Assembly: GCA_947073495.1 (NCBI GenBank) | Contig: CAMTMX010000015.1 | Span: forward strand, 1 to 45,221 | From: an uncultured Porphyromonadaceae bacterium | GTDB lineage: Bacteria; Bacteroidota; Bacteroidia; Bacteroidales; Muribaculaceae | DNA: 45,221 bases | Reading direction: 5' to 3' | Made by a program: the position numbers and the translations under genes | The notes under the pieces: model-generated | Databases searched by the model: none | What the model was told of the DNA's origin: nothing | The model's input: the letters and a program-made list of their open reading frames with translations, nothing else | Shown: positions 18,162 to 26,818 of the stretch, piece after piece | How the letters are laid out: the number at the start of each line of letters is the position of its first letter | Numbering within the stretch: position 1 is the stretch's first letter

Positions 18162-18201
18162 AAAAAAAGCCGACACGCGATCAGGCGTATCGGCTATTTT
18201 T
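18162..18201 (-). terminator. terminator of the rplU-rpmA operon
   Basis: GCCGACACGC (18169-18178) pairs with GCGTATCGGC (18185-18194), 10 bp with one mismatch. On the minus strand the stem is followed by seven T (complement of 18162-18168). A T-run on the other side makes it potentially bidirectional. Confidence 0.88.
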
Positions 18202-18218
18202 TTGAATTGGATTCGTAA

Positions 18219-18479
18219 TTAGTTCTGGTGGGGCTCCACGTTGATGAACTTACGTCCTTCCTTGCCGGTGGAGAATACCACAACTCCGTCAATGAGAGCG
18301 AAGAGTGTGTGATCCTTACCCATACCTACATTAAGACCGGGGTGATGCTGAGTGCCACGCTGACGCTTCAGGATGTTGCCGGCTTTGCAGTTTGACCCAC
18401 CGAAGATTTTCACACCAAGTCGTTTACTTTCTGATTCGCGGCCGTTCTTAGAACTACCGACACCTTTTTTATGTGCCAT
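18219..18479 (-). CDS. rpmA: 50S ribosomal protein L27
   Basis: Ribosomal large-subunit protein whose N-terminus approaches the peptidyl transferase centre. It begins [20 protein letters not shown], with RLGVKIFGG and [16 protein letters not shown] following, all hallmarks of L27. Length 86 is normal. It lies 18 nt after rplU and before a strong terminator. No N-terminal cleavable extension of the Firmicutes type is present. Confidence 0.98.
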   Translation of the reverse strand: MAHKKGVGSSKNGRESESKRLGVKIFGGSNCKAGNILKRQRGTQHHPGLNVGMGKDHTLFALIDGVVVFSTGKEGRKFINVEPHQN

Positions 18480-18497
18480 ATCTGATGAGTTGTTTTG

Positions 18498-18818
18498 TTA
18501 CTTTTCGATTGATTTTACCAATACTTTAGTGAACTGCTGGCGATGTCCGTTTTTACGACGATAGCCTTTGCGACGTTTTTTCTTGAAAACGATCACTTTT
18601 TCGCCTTTTACGAGGGGAAGAAGAACCTCGCAGTTTACTTTTGCACCTTCAACGGCAGGTGCACCGACCTTAACGTCGCCGTCGGCATCAAGAAGAAGCA
18701 CTTTGTCGAAAGTGACTGCATCACCCTCTTTCACTTCATCGCCGAGGTGGTGGACATAAAGGAATTTTCCTTCTTCAGCTTTAAACTGCTGTCCTTTGAT
18801 TTCTACAATTGCGTACAT
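18498..18818 (-). CDS. rplU: 50S ribosomal protein L21
   Basis: Large-subunit ribosomal protein that binds 23S rRNA. It starts [18 protein letters not shown], the family N-terminus; the C-terminal [18 protein letters not shown] is the RNA-binding basic tail. The 106-residue length is normal. First gene of the rplU-rpmA operon, driven from the promoter at 18911-18941 with a leader of about 85 nt. Confidence 0.98.
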   Translation of the reverse strand: MYAIVEIKGQQFKAEEGKFLYVHHLGDEVKEGDAVTFDKVLLLDADGDVKVGAPAVEGAKVNCEVLLPLVKGEKVIVFKKKRRKGYRRKNGHRQQFTKVLVKSIEK

Positions 18819-18910
18819 TTAATTATTAAAATAATTGATAGTCAATTATATCCGTTGGGCGGAGGGTACAGATCCCATCTCTTTTTAAGCCTTGGCGGAA
18901 TTCGCGACCA

Positions 18911-18941
18911 CAAAATTACTAAAAATTTACACCCTATCCAA
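18911..18941 (-). promoter_or_regulatory. rplU promoter
   Basis: Minus strand: TTG (complement of 18939-18941), 20 nt, TAATTTTG (complement of 18911-18918), an ideal Bacteroidota promoter. Start expected near 18904. Confidence 0.7.
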
Positions 18942-18948
18942 ATATTTC

Positions 18949-18979
18949 GACAGAAAAACACAAATTTGTTTTTCTGTCA
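18949..18979. repeat. 11-bp inverted repeat
   Basis: GACAGAAAAAC (18949-18959) and GTTTTTCTGTC (18969-18979) are perfect complements. It lies just upstream of the rplU -33 element and beside the dispersed repeat at 18984-19001. Confidence 0.7.
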
Positions 18980-19005
18980 AAGCCTCGTATTTATGTCTTT
19001 TTGTC
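18977..19005. repeat. dispersed intergenic repeat, copy 1
   Basis: CCTCGTATTTATGTCTTT at 18984-19001 recurs exactly at 33120-33137. The flanks also match (TGTCAAA before, TGT after, one mismatch on each side), so about 27-29 nt are shared between two intergenic regions 14 kb apart. Confidence 0.7.
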
Positions 19006-19006
19006 A

Positions 19007-19042
19007 AAAAAAGAAAAGGGCGCACCCTGACGGGTGCGCCCT
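19007..19042 (-). terminator. terminator of the fimbrial operon
   Basis: GGGCGCACCC (19019-19028), loop TGAC, GGGTGCGCCC (19033-19042). On the minus strand the 10-bp stem is followed by TTTTCTTTTTTT (complement of 19007-19018). It is the first strong terminator after the DUF5106 gene. Confidence 0.82.
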
Positions 19043-19046
19043 TGAG

Positions 19047-19108
19047 ACAGAAATGTTTGCTAAGCATTTCTGTCCCTTTTGTCGCGTCGCTGACAAAGCC
19101 AACGCGAC
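19047..19108. repeat. two further consecutive hairpins
   Basis: GACAGAAATG (19047-19056) pairs with CATTTCTGTC (19066-19075), 10 bp perfect. GTCGCGT (19081-19087) pairs with ACGCGAC (19102-19108). Neither has a T tract. Read from the minus strand they precede the terminator at 19019-19042, so the fimbrial transcript would end in three tandem hairpins. Confidence 0.6.
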
Positions 19109-19355
19109 TAACACAGGTGGCTTTCACAAGAGACCGGTGTTGCCTACTTACTACTAATTTATACATCGGCATTGTTTCACAACACTGCCGGCAATTAAAT
19201 ACTTGCTTTTACTTAACTTGCCATTAAAATATTAATCATTTGGACAATTCATTATCTTGTTGATGGTCGTTGGTCTTTGTCAATCAGTAATTAGCAATTG
19301 AGACACATTATAACTAACAGACGAATGACTAACGACTATATCACTAATGACAATA

Positions 19356-20273
19356 TCAAGCATTAACCAACTGACTGATATCCGGATCTTTCAGCACTAT
19401 CGTTCCGTCCTTGTCAAACAGATAGAACGTCGGCAGTGCTCTGACCACATAAATCTCGTCATCCTCGATCGGGTCAGTCGCAAAACCGACCGTCCAATCA
19501 TCCGGAAAACTGTCTTTCGTCTCCTCCCACTTCTCTCTGTCGCCCATCGTGTCGACGGCTATGATCCTCACACCCTCCTGTCGGGGCATCTGCGACAGCT
19601 GTTCCTTAACAGCCTTACACTGTTCGCAATCGGGATCATAAAACATCAACAGCGTCATGCCGTCGCCAAACCCGTCATACAGTCTACGGTTTCTTCCCTC
19701 CCTGTCGACGAATGCGAAGTCGGCACCTTTCGTGCCGACGCGGTTCTTCAATGCCTGGTTGAGTCGATAATTCGCGCGTGCTCTTCTCTCCTCCGGCAAC
19801 GACTGGTCTACCGACCATTCGCGGGCAAAGAGGATAAACAACTCCTCATTACGCATAGGGCTGTTCGGGTCGTCGAGATACCGATTGGCAACATACCCCA
19901 ACAGGTCACTACCCTTTCGGCTCGCGTTAGCCCTGTCAAGAAGACCGGCTACCGCCGACTGAGCCACCGGCTCAGGAGTTACGGAGAGCACAGCGAGAAA
20001 ATTCACGAAATTCTGCTCCATGAAAGCCGTGTCGAGACTGCGGCTGTCGTGAGCAAAATCCAGATCATCCCAGAAATGCTCAGCCACAAAAGCAGCCCTC
20101 TCCTCCGCCCCCACAACCGAATCCGGCACCTCCGGCACCTCCAATGTCAAATTGCTTAACGAGTCAGAATTTACAGATACACTATTTTCTACTTTATTAT
20201 TGCTGTTGTTTTGGCAGCATGAAAATGCAACCAAAACAACAGCAATATATAGAAATAGTAGTTTATTTTTCAT
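19356..20273 (-). CDS. DUF5106 / thioredoxin-like lipoprotein
   Basis: Probable periplasm-facing lipoprotein (hydrophobic leader ending FSCC, lipid Cys19 or 20). A helical DUF5106-like region spans about residues 50-170. A thioredoxin fold follows with the redox motif PDCEQCKAV and the cis-proline region RALPTFYLFDKDG. Length fits Bacteroidota DUF5106 proteins. Its ATG overlaps the stop of the upstream fimbrillin gene by 4 nt (ATGA), so translation is probably coupled and it is the last gene of the fimbrial operon. A role in forming or repairing disulfides of fimbrial subunits is inference; the FISUMP protein upstream has paired cysteines. Confidence 0.78.
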   Translation of the reverse strand: MKNKLLFLYIAVVLVAFSCCQNNSNNKVENSVSVNSDSLSNLTLEVPEVPDSVVGAEERAAFVAEHFWDDLDFAHDSRSLDTAFMEQNFVNFLAVLSVTPEPVAQSAVAGLLDRANASRKGSDLLGYVANRYLDDPNSPMRNEELFILFAREWSVDQSLPEERRARANYRLNQALKNRVGTKGADFAFVDREGRNRRLYDGFGDGMTLLMFYDPDCEQCKAVKEQLSQMPRQEGVRIIAVDTMGDREKWEETKDSFPDDWTVGFATDPIEDDEIYVVRALPTFYLFDKDGTIVLKDPDISQLVNA

Positions 20274-22324
20274 TTCGTAACCTGATCAGCATTCAACGGC
20301 TTATCTTCACTATCCAAACCCCAATTGGGAGCTATACCGGATTTACCTTTAAATGACACCTCTCCATAAGTAGAATACGATCCATCTTCTTCTATTTGCT
20401 TGATATAATCATTATGGATTCTAATTCTTCTTTCGATATTGTCTTCAATAGCCATAATCGTCAGGAATCGGCATCTTACTCTATGAAGCACTGTACCGTC
20501 ATCATGAGTAACCTTTGTTCCGGTAATATTCTTAAGAGTCAGTTCTGTATTATATTCAGTCCAGCTTACAGTCTTTACATACTTAATTCTGCTACTCTTC
20601 TGACCCTCGAAGAACGAATCTCCTGAGGAAACCACAAGAGTACCGATCTTATTATTCTCAATATTCTGTTGCTCTGCCTCAAGTGTAAATGTCAGAGGGA
20701 ATATGGATTCCGGGAGGTCATTGTCTATGGTAAATACCACAGTGAGAGGTTGACCGGGAGAATCTGTTGATACAAATCCTTCCCATGTTTTCTTAGGATA
20801 ATCTTCATTTATAAACTGCTTTCTTGTGTTGTAGTTACCACCCCACACTCCAAGATCCTTATATTCCCAAGGCTGACGCACAATGACTTCTATGGTCCTT
20901 CCTATGCCCGACTCAGGGTCATAAGCTATGAAAGTATAACTCTTTCTATTTCCTGTAGGATCAATTGTTTTCAACTGAGTCTGTTTCCATCCCTCACCCT
21001 CTGTTCCAATATTTGAAGGGCTTCCCCATGAAGTTATTACACCATCAGATAATCTTGAAATATTCTCATGGGAAATAATTTCACCGGTTGCCTGATCAAT
21101 GAATTCAAGCTTCCCAGTATTGTAACCAGGTTTCGTGATATCATCGTCAAAACGATATTGGAAATTAACGGTAGTCGAATCAACATCATTGACCACAAAG
21201 GTAGTCTTGTTGACCCAAATCATTTTCGTTCCATCAGAGATATTTATCATCTGACGTGTATTGACATCGAAAGAGAAGTTATTATAAACCACACCTCTCA
21301 TAGCCTCTTCTATACTGCTATATCCGTTACTCCTTACAGAATTCAGATTGATCTCATACCAGAAATTCCTCAAGATATTATGATACTTGAAAATATTGTT
21401 TCCATCATTCATTCCTATATCCAACTTATAATACATTGAAGAACCACCTCGATTTCCCTTGATGATTATATATGTATTGTTGATTGAAGAACTCGGGCGC
21501 TCATAAAGATATTTAACAGAATAATCGAATTCTCCTTCTTTTGGAGATGAAGTATTAACTTCATTAACATTGTCAAATGGGAAATATCCGGGATAACCTA
21601 AGTCTGCATCAAGCATTTCCTTTTTATCATTCAAGAATTTAGGAAATGTCATATTCGTAGAATTCCAAGGAGCTACTGTAGCAACCTTTGGAGTATTGAC
21701 AATCACAAAACCCTCAAAATTAAAATCTTCAGCTTTAGAAGAGACCGTAACTTTTGCAAAGTTGCGAATCATCGGAACATGATCAAACTGAGTTGTAACA
21801 CCATCATTAAGAGTCCACGAATCACCATCTTGCACTCCATAACCTTTAGGGAATTCAAGACGCTGCCAATATGCATCATTCCCGTTGGATACAGTCAAAG
21901 ATGGGATAACCTCACCCTCCAATCCAAAAGGAATGTTAAGATCAACGGTATTGGGGACTGCAATAAGATGCAAAACTTTTGCATCTTCTGTTTTCTTTAG
22001 AGTCAGAGTAAAGTGTTTGTCCCCATCCTCTGGATTTACGGTTTCCTCATCCGGTTCGTAAACATGCGATAAAGTGTTACCATCAAGAGGACCGCCTTTC
22101 TTTTCAAACTCAACGACATAAAGCTTCAATTTCTCATAAACGGGATTTTCGTCCAAAGCTCTTGTCATTGTTGGCTTCATGTCTGAGATATCGAGAGAAA
22201 GGTCAACTGTAAACTCATCGCCTTTATCTATGACACCGCCTTGATTCACTTGTGCCGGTTCATCCGAACACGCCACAAGTGAAAAAGACATTGTCAATCC
22301 TAATATATATTTAAGAAATTTCAT
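20270..22324 (-). CDS. large fimbrillin-like lipoprotein (minor/tip subunit candidate)
   Basis: Surface lipoprotein of a fimbrial operon. Start ATG at 22324; a TTG four codons earlier is less likely. The leader ends SFSLVAC (lipid Cys19), and TMTRA at residues 52-56 is the processing-type site. The first half resembles fimbrillin N- and C-domains, including NILRNFWYEINLN in place of the usual RNHIY signature. The second half (from about residue 360) has Ig-like beta domains with INISDGTKMIWVNKT, similar to the DUF4906-type fimbrial proteins of Bacteroidales. It lies 28 nt after the FISUMP gene and overlaps the DUF5106 gene. Exact position in the fibre is unknown. Confidence 0.72.
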   Translation of the reverse strand: MKFLKYILGLTMSFSLVACSDEPAQVNQGGVIDKGDEFTVDLSLDISDMKPTMTRALDENPVYEKLKLYVVEFEKKGGPLDGNTLSHVYEPDEETVNPEDGDKHFTLTLKKTEDAKVLHLIAVPNTVDLNIPFGLEGEVIPSLTVSNGNDAYWQRLEFPKGYGVQDGDSWTLNDGVTTQFDHVPMIRNFAKVTVSSKAEDFNFEGFVIVNTPKVATVAPWNSTNMTFPKFLNDKKEMLDADLGYPGYFPFDNVNEVNTSSPKEGEFDYSVKYLYERPSSSINNTYIIIKGNRGGSSMYYKLDIGMNDGNNIFKYHNILRNFWYEINLNSVRSNGYSSIEEAMRGVVYNNFSFDVNTRQMINISDGTKMIWVNKTTFVVNDVDSTTVNFQYRFDDDITKPGYNTGKLEFIDQATGEIISHENISRLSDGVITSWGSPSNIGTEGEGWKQTQLKTIDPTGNRKSYTFIAYDPESGIGRTIEVIVRQPWEYKDLGVWGGNYNTRKQFINEDYPKKTWEGFVSTDSPGQPLTVVFTIDNDLPESIFPLTFTLEAEQQNIENNKIGTLVVSSGDSFFEGQKSSRIKYVKTVSWTEYNTELTLKNITGTKVTHDDGTVLHRVRCRFLTIMAIEDNIERRIRIHNDYIKQIEEDGSYSTYGEVSFKGKSGIAPNWGLDSEDKPLNADQVTK

Positions 22325-22352
22325 TTCCTTGTTCAAATAATTAAATTATTCA

Positions 22353-24887
22353 TTATCGCTCCTTATCACCCCATGTAAAGTAATATCTTGGAACAGTATA
22401 GCCATTAGAAGTCCACGTTCCGTTTGACTCTAGTTTAGGAAGAACATCCTCCCAATACCATTCATCGTAAACACATCTAACATGTGAATCATCACTATTC
22501 GTATTCCCTAAATTACCATCAGAACCAGTTTGACCGGAAGCACTTCCATGTGCAGACCAGTATCTTGAACCAGAACTAAACAAAACAGGTATTTTCCCTT
22601 GATTCGACAACTTAATAATATATTCCATCTCCCCATAAGTAGGTAGACGCCATCTTCCTGCAGGACAATCTAATTCTTGGTATGATGCACAACGTTTTTT
22701 TGCATCATCAAGAGACATAGTACCTGAAACACCATAAGAAGAAGCAACCCTAAATTTAGGAGCTATGTAGAATTTTTTATTATTTGAATTGTCCGTAGGA
22801 TAATAATGACTCAATGTTCTTTCTTTTCCATCGTAAAGATCTGGTGCAGTCTGCCAAGAATCATAATTCAAATTATCAACTGATGTTTTTCTTGGATCTC
22901 CAATTATGTATCTATTATCATTCAATTGAGTAACATTTATGATATACATATTAGGATTCCTGTTAGCTCCAGTTAATCCACTTGGTGAATACCAACTGCT
23001 ACCGCTATTAGAAACATTCCCATTATTATTGTATGTGGGATAATTATTGATGTAAACATTACCTAATTTTGGTTCTCCATAAGGTTTATCCCTATAATAA
23101 TAAAATCTATTTGCTTTGCTTTCAATATACATCTGAGGATATTGAACAATATGAATCGTCCTTTGGAAAGGAGTAGTATCTTTTTGGTCCAACAAATCTT
23201 CGTGAATGATAGTAATCCAAACCTCATATTTTGAATATGCTACGTTATCAGTAGGCGTAAAATACGCTATGGTTTTACTTATATCTAAACTATCAGCTTC
23301 TGTAAACGTCTTATAAGTTGGAGAAGATCCTCCAATCCATCCTCCTGATGTTCCATTCTGGATTTGAACAGGATTTTGCAAACTGAAATCAACATATTCA
23401 GTTGAACTATTATACTTTAAAGCTTTCGCATCCCATTGAATCAAGTCATGACTGAATGTCAATGTTCTAGTATTAGTTTGTTCAGACACTATATTTGATA
23501 CTGTCACATCATACATCTTTCTTTTGTTGTTCATTTCTCCCGTCAATTCATTTTGTTCAGGAGTTATCCAGATTCCGGTTTCTATGCCACTACTCGTAAT
23601 ATTATATCTATAAAATTTCATTCTTACATCAGGCAAATCTTTACCATCAACTGTAGTATGAACAGTTACTATTGTGTTATGTGATGAATAAAACGGGATA
23701 TTTATTGTCTCTTCATTATTCATCACATATTCATTACGGTCTACAACGAGGTAACGGTAGTCATTTATATCAACACCAATCTCTTCTTTTCCCCAATCTA
23801 CTGCCTTATAGCTGCAATCTTTGATTGTAAATGGTTCATCGGGAGTAAAGCTTCCGAGTACATTCACATCGATATTTACCTTATACGACACATTTCTGCC
23901 AATCGATTTCTCATTTTTAACCACAGGCACCATATAATAACATGTGCGGTAAGTTTGCTCATCATTTCTTTGCCATGGCACCATAAGAGTCATATATGTC
24001 ATGTGCGTTTCGTCTGACTCCCAATTGTTGGGGAATGTATAGAACGGCTGATTCAATTCATAAGGGTATGGGGCATTAGCATCAGAAGATTTTTCCAATG
24101 TCCTTGCCCTATGATTTTCATCCTCCGCATTAGTAGCGGTTCTGAAATAATCATCAGAAGAAGGTGTGTATTCCGATGGAGTGACTAAAGAATTTTTCAC
24201 ACCATTAGCAATCAAGACAGTAATTCCATTTTCCAAAACCGGAGTCCAAGTAACACCATCTACCACAACTTGATCTTTCACTTTAACTGCTATTCTGATC
24301 TTTGAAGCAGCACGTTGAAGATTAACAGATCCTGTAATTTTATCCTTGTCTATTGTCAGGTTAGTTTGCTCTCCATCCATCACAAATGATCGTTGAGGCT
24401 CTTTAGTTGCAAAATCAGCAGATATCGGCAAAGTCCTCAACTCTCCCAATGTCTTACCTTCAATTTGCGCATCCTTATCGAGATTGGCAATGACGTAAGC
24501 TTTACATGTAGCAGACGTTCCATTGTTTGACAGATCATTAATAATTGTCTTATTCAACGGAATCTTAATGGTAGCATCTGTATTCTGGTTTATCTCCACC
24601 CTCTTTGCCAAAACTGGAACTGAATTTTCTGCAGCATCTGCAGGTGCCAAGAAAACCCATGCATTATCAATTAGATTTTCATTCAATGCATCAACATCAT
24701 TCTCAATCTCTGCTCGTGTTTTCAACTGTGAACTGGCAAGATTGATAGTGATATATCCCGACTCACCAATTTGCTCACCGGGATTGTCGAATATTTCATC
24801 CGAACATGACGCCGCCATCAGTGCGGGAAGCACTGATGCCATTGTCATCTTCAATATTCGAGAAAGATATTTATTAGTAGAAAACAT
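22353..24887 (-). CDS. fimbrial tip adhesin candidate with FISUMP domain
   Basis: Lipoprotein start ATG at 24887, 7 nt after the upstream gene; a more distal ATG (24935) would overlap that gene. Leader ends LMAASC (lipid Cys28), with LKTRAE at 55-60. The N-terminal third is fimbrillin-like. A middle beta-rich region follows. The C-terminal 150 residues carry a Fib_succ_major/DUF1566-like fold: DAKKRCASYQELDCPAGRW, then RLPTYGEMEYI, then RYWSAHGSASG and HVRCVYDEWYW. This lectin-like C-terminal domain on a pilin-like N-terminus is the expected architecture of a tip adhesin, with cysteines probably disulfide-bonded. The ligand is unknown. Confidence 0.75.
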   Translation of the reverse strand: MFSTNKYLSRILKMTMASVLPALMAASCSDEIFDNPGEQIGESGYITINLASSQLKTRAEIENDVDALNENLIDNAWVFLAPADAAENSVPVLAKRVEINQNTDATIKIPLNKTIINDLSNNGTSATCKAYVIANLDKDAQIEGKTLGELRTLPISADFATKEPQRSFVMDGEQTNLTIDKDKITGSVNLQRAASKIRIAVKVKDQVVVDGVTWTPVLENGITVLIANGVKNSLVTPSEYTPSSDDYFRTATNAEDENHRARTLEKSSDANAPYPYELNQPFYTFPNNWESDETHMTYMTLMVPWQRNDEQTYRTCYYMVPVVKNEKSIGRNVSYKVNIDVNVLGSFTPDEPFTIKDCSYKAVDWGKEEIGVDINDYRYLVVDRNEYVMNNEETINIPFYSSHNTIVTVHTTVDGKDLPDVRMKFYRYNITSSGIETGIWITPEQNELTGEMNNKRKMYDVTVSNIVSEQTNTRTLTFSHDLIQWDAKALKYNSSTEYVDFSLQNPVQIQNGTSGGWIGGSSPTYKTFTEADSLDISKTIAYFTPTDNVAYSKYEVWITIIHEDLLDQKDTTPFQRTIHIVQYPQMYIESKANRFYYYRDKPYGEPKLGNVYINNYPTYNNNGNVSNSGSSWYSPSGLTGANRNPNMYIINVTQLNDNRYIIGDPRKTSVDNLNYDSWQTAPDLYDGKERTLSHYYPTDNSNNKKFYIAPKFRVASSYGVSGTMSLDDAKKRCASYQELDCPAGRWRLPTYGEMEYIIKLSNQGKIPVLFSSGSRYWSAHGSASGQTGSDGNLGNTNSDDSHVRCVYDEWYWEDVLPKLESNGTWTSNGYTVPRYYFTWGDKER

Positions 24888-24894
24888 ATTTCTT

Positions 24895-26529
24895 TTATAG
24901 CTTAGCGGTTTGTTCAATTGTAAAATATGATCCATCTTCTTTTATCACATCTCCAGACAATGTTCTTCCATCAAGAGTTTTTACTGTGAACTTCAGACGG
25001 GCTGAACGTTGAATCCCGGCATCGAGCATTGCTTTAATTTTAATTGAAGACATTTCATTTCCAATCACCCCCGAAATACTGCTGACAGGTTTACCCTCTC
25101 CATCGATGAATCTGAAGGCATTTGATTCTGTATTTCCTTCCGGGATCAATGATGCATACCAAATACCACCAATCGGGTCAGAGAATCTGAATGTTCCCGT
25201 AGCTGTATTTCCTGAAGTCAACTTGATTGAATTACCGGTAGCAGCCGGAGACCAGGTAAGATAACCACCCTCTGCAACAGTCGGATTTTCTTTGTAATCC
25301 CAGTCAGTAGTTATGGATTCCCAATCTTCAACATGTAACTTCAATTCAAGAGAAGCCATAGTTGCATTTACTATATATTCGTATATGTGGTTTCGCGCTA
25401 TATTGCTTATTCCATTATATGATGATCCGTAAGGGTTAGCTAAATGAACGTCAAAAGTCCGTTTTTCAGCACCAAAATCTACTGTTATCTGCAGTTTAGT
25501 ATTTCTACCACTCACCAAAGATTCAGGAACATAGCAATAAAATTGATTCGGATATTCTTTTTTATCTACAACACTTGGGTAAGCTTCCTCGGTGTTTAAC
25601 AATGTCACTTTAGCATCTCCATCAAACCAATCTGATTGTTCTGTAGCTGATTCCACTACATTTGTTCCATTATACCAATCTGTATTCGTGAAATAAGGGA
25701 TATATGCACCTTTGGTATTTGCGCCCACAAGTTTTACTTCTGTAATTTGGGCAGTACGACCACCTTCGAGAGCTGCATCTTCTTGCAATGGTATTGCATC
25801 GAGTACGCGGATCTTAGCGAGGCAACGCTGCATATAGACATCTCCTATTTCCGCCGCCGTTTCCCAAGTGTTTCCTTGTTCAAGAATGCTTGAAGCAAAA
25901 GATCCTTTTGCTATACCCGCCATCGGAATCAAGTCTTTCAATTCTATTGATGGCATCCAAGCATTAGTGGATTGATCAGGCATACTGAAGAATTTATACT
26001 CAGAACCTATTCTTTGAGGAGTGTAAGCGAATAAATTATCATCAAAGATGCCATTCTCACCTTTCAGACCTTTAATATTCGCAACAATCATGAGAGAATA
26101 ATCAACCTGCTCCTTACCTTTAGCATAACTGAAATAGTCTTTGTTCATCTTGAACTTAAGATTGTATTCAGCAGCATTTCCCGTTGATTCTATGACATAC
26201 TCTCCAGGCTGAAATACCTTCCAAAGAGTTTTTCTATCATCGAAAAACATCAAAGCGATATCACTTGTATTGATGAAATTCTCTGCTTCGATAGCTGCCT
26301 CATCCGGGTGATTCGCGTCATCGTTAGGTTCGTCACCTTCCGCGCGTGTCCGGGTGGATTCTCCCATGTTAGAGACCTTAAACGACAACCAGACGTCGTT
26401 GCCTTCCTGATAGCCGGGCTGGTCTTCGATGCAGGCGGAGTTGTCGTCGAGACATCCGCTCAGCGACACCGTCAGCAATCCCCCGGCAAGGAGGCTCAAG
26501 GTTCTATTTATTATTCTGTCGATTTTCAT
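24895..26529 (-). CDS. minor fimbrial subunit lipoprotein
   Basis: Leader ends VSLSGC (lipid Cys26), and TRTRAEGDE at 59-67 gives the T-R-A processing-type site. Residues 70-400 are fimbrillin-like and close with ARNHIYEYIVNA followed by LKLHVEDWE, the signature at the end of Mfa/Fim subunits. About 130 extra residues follow (a beta-sandwich from TWSPAATGNSIK on), so it is longer than a plain stalk pilin and may be an intermediate or accessory subunit like FimC-E or Mfa3/4. It lies between the anchor gene and the FISUMP gene, separated from the anchor by the repeat region at 26575-26803. Confidence 0.78.
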   Translation of the reverse strand: MKIDRIINRTLSLLAGGLLTVSLSGCLDDNSACIEDQPGYQEGNDVWLSFKVSNMGESTRTRAEGDEPNDDANHPDEAAIEAENFINTSDIALMFFDDRKTLWKVFQPGEYVIESTGNAAEYNLKFKMNKDYFSYAKGKEQVDYSLMIVANIKGLKGENGIFDDNLFAYTPQRIGSEYKFFSMPDQSTNAWMPSIELKDLIPMAGIAKGSFASSILEQGNTWETAAEIGDVYMQRCLAKIRVLDAIPLQEDAALEGGRTAQITEVKLVGANTKGAYIPYFTNTDWYNGTNVVESATEQSDWFDGDAKVTLLNTEEAYPSVVDKKEYPNQFYCYVPESLVSGRNTKLQITVDFGAEKRTFDVHLANPYGSSYNGISNIARNHIYEYIVNATMASLELKLHVEDWESITTDWDYKENPTVAEGGYLTWSPAATGNSIKLTSGNTATGTFRFSDPIGGIWYASLIPEGNTESNAFRFIDGEGKPVSSISGVIGNEMSSIKIKAMLDAGIQRSARLKFTVKTLDGRTLSGDVIKEDGSYFTIEQTAKL

Positions 26530-26574
26530 CGGTGAATTTCGTTTTATCTGTGTTAGTTATTTGCGATAATTTTG

Positions 26575-26803
26575 GTCAGAGGTCAGAGTTATGAGTGACG
26601 AAGTTTTAGTCGTTAGTCATTAGTCGTTAGTCATTAGTCATTAGTCGCTGGTCGTTAGTCGCGGATCTTTATCGAGATTAATCGAGATAATCCCGATGAA
26701 TCCTGATGAATCCCGAATCAATTGCTAATTACTAATTGCTAATTACTAATTGATTAGGATTGCTAATTACTAATTGATTAGGATTGCTAATTACTAATTG
26801 ATT
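26575..26803. repeat. fimbrial-operon intergenic repeat, copy R1
   Basis: Fills most of the 289-bp gap between the anchor gene and the minor subunit gene. It begins GTCAGAGGTCAGAGTTA, then TTAGTCGTTAGTCA-type units, then ATCGAGATTAATCGAGATAA and CCCGATGAATCCCGAATCAA, then several copies of ATTGCTAATTACTAATTGAT. The same order of modules appears at 27978-28178 (R2). No gene is present. Confidence 0.85.
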
Positions 26804-26818
26804 AAGACTCTAACCATA

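Noticed and set aside
19347-20159. Open frame opposite the DUF5106 gene
   Set aside because: It is the complement of a convincing lipoprotein/thioredoxin gene and has no signal or domain of its own.
26575-26803. CRISPR array
   Set aside because: The repeats are short, contiguous and of mixed type, without regular unique spacers, and no cas gene is present.
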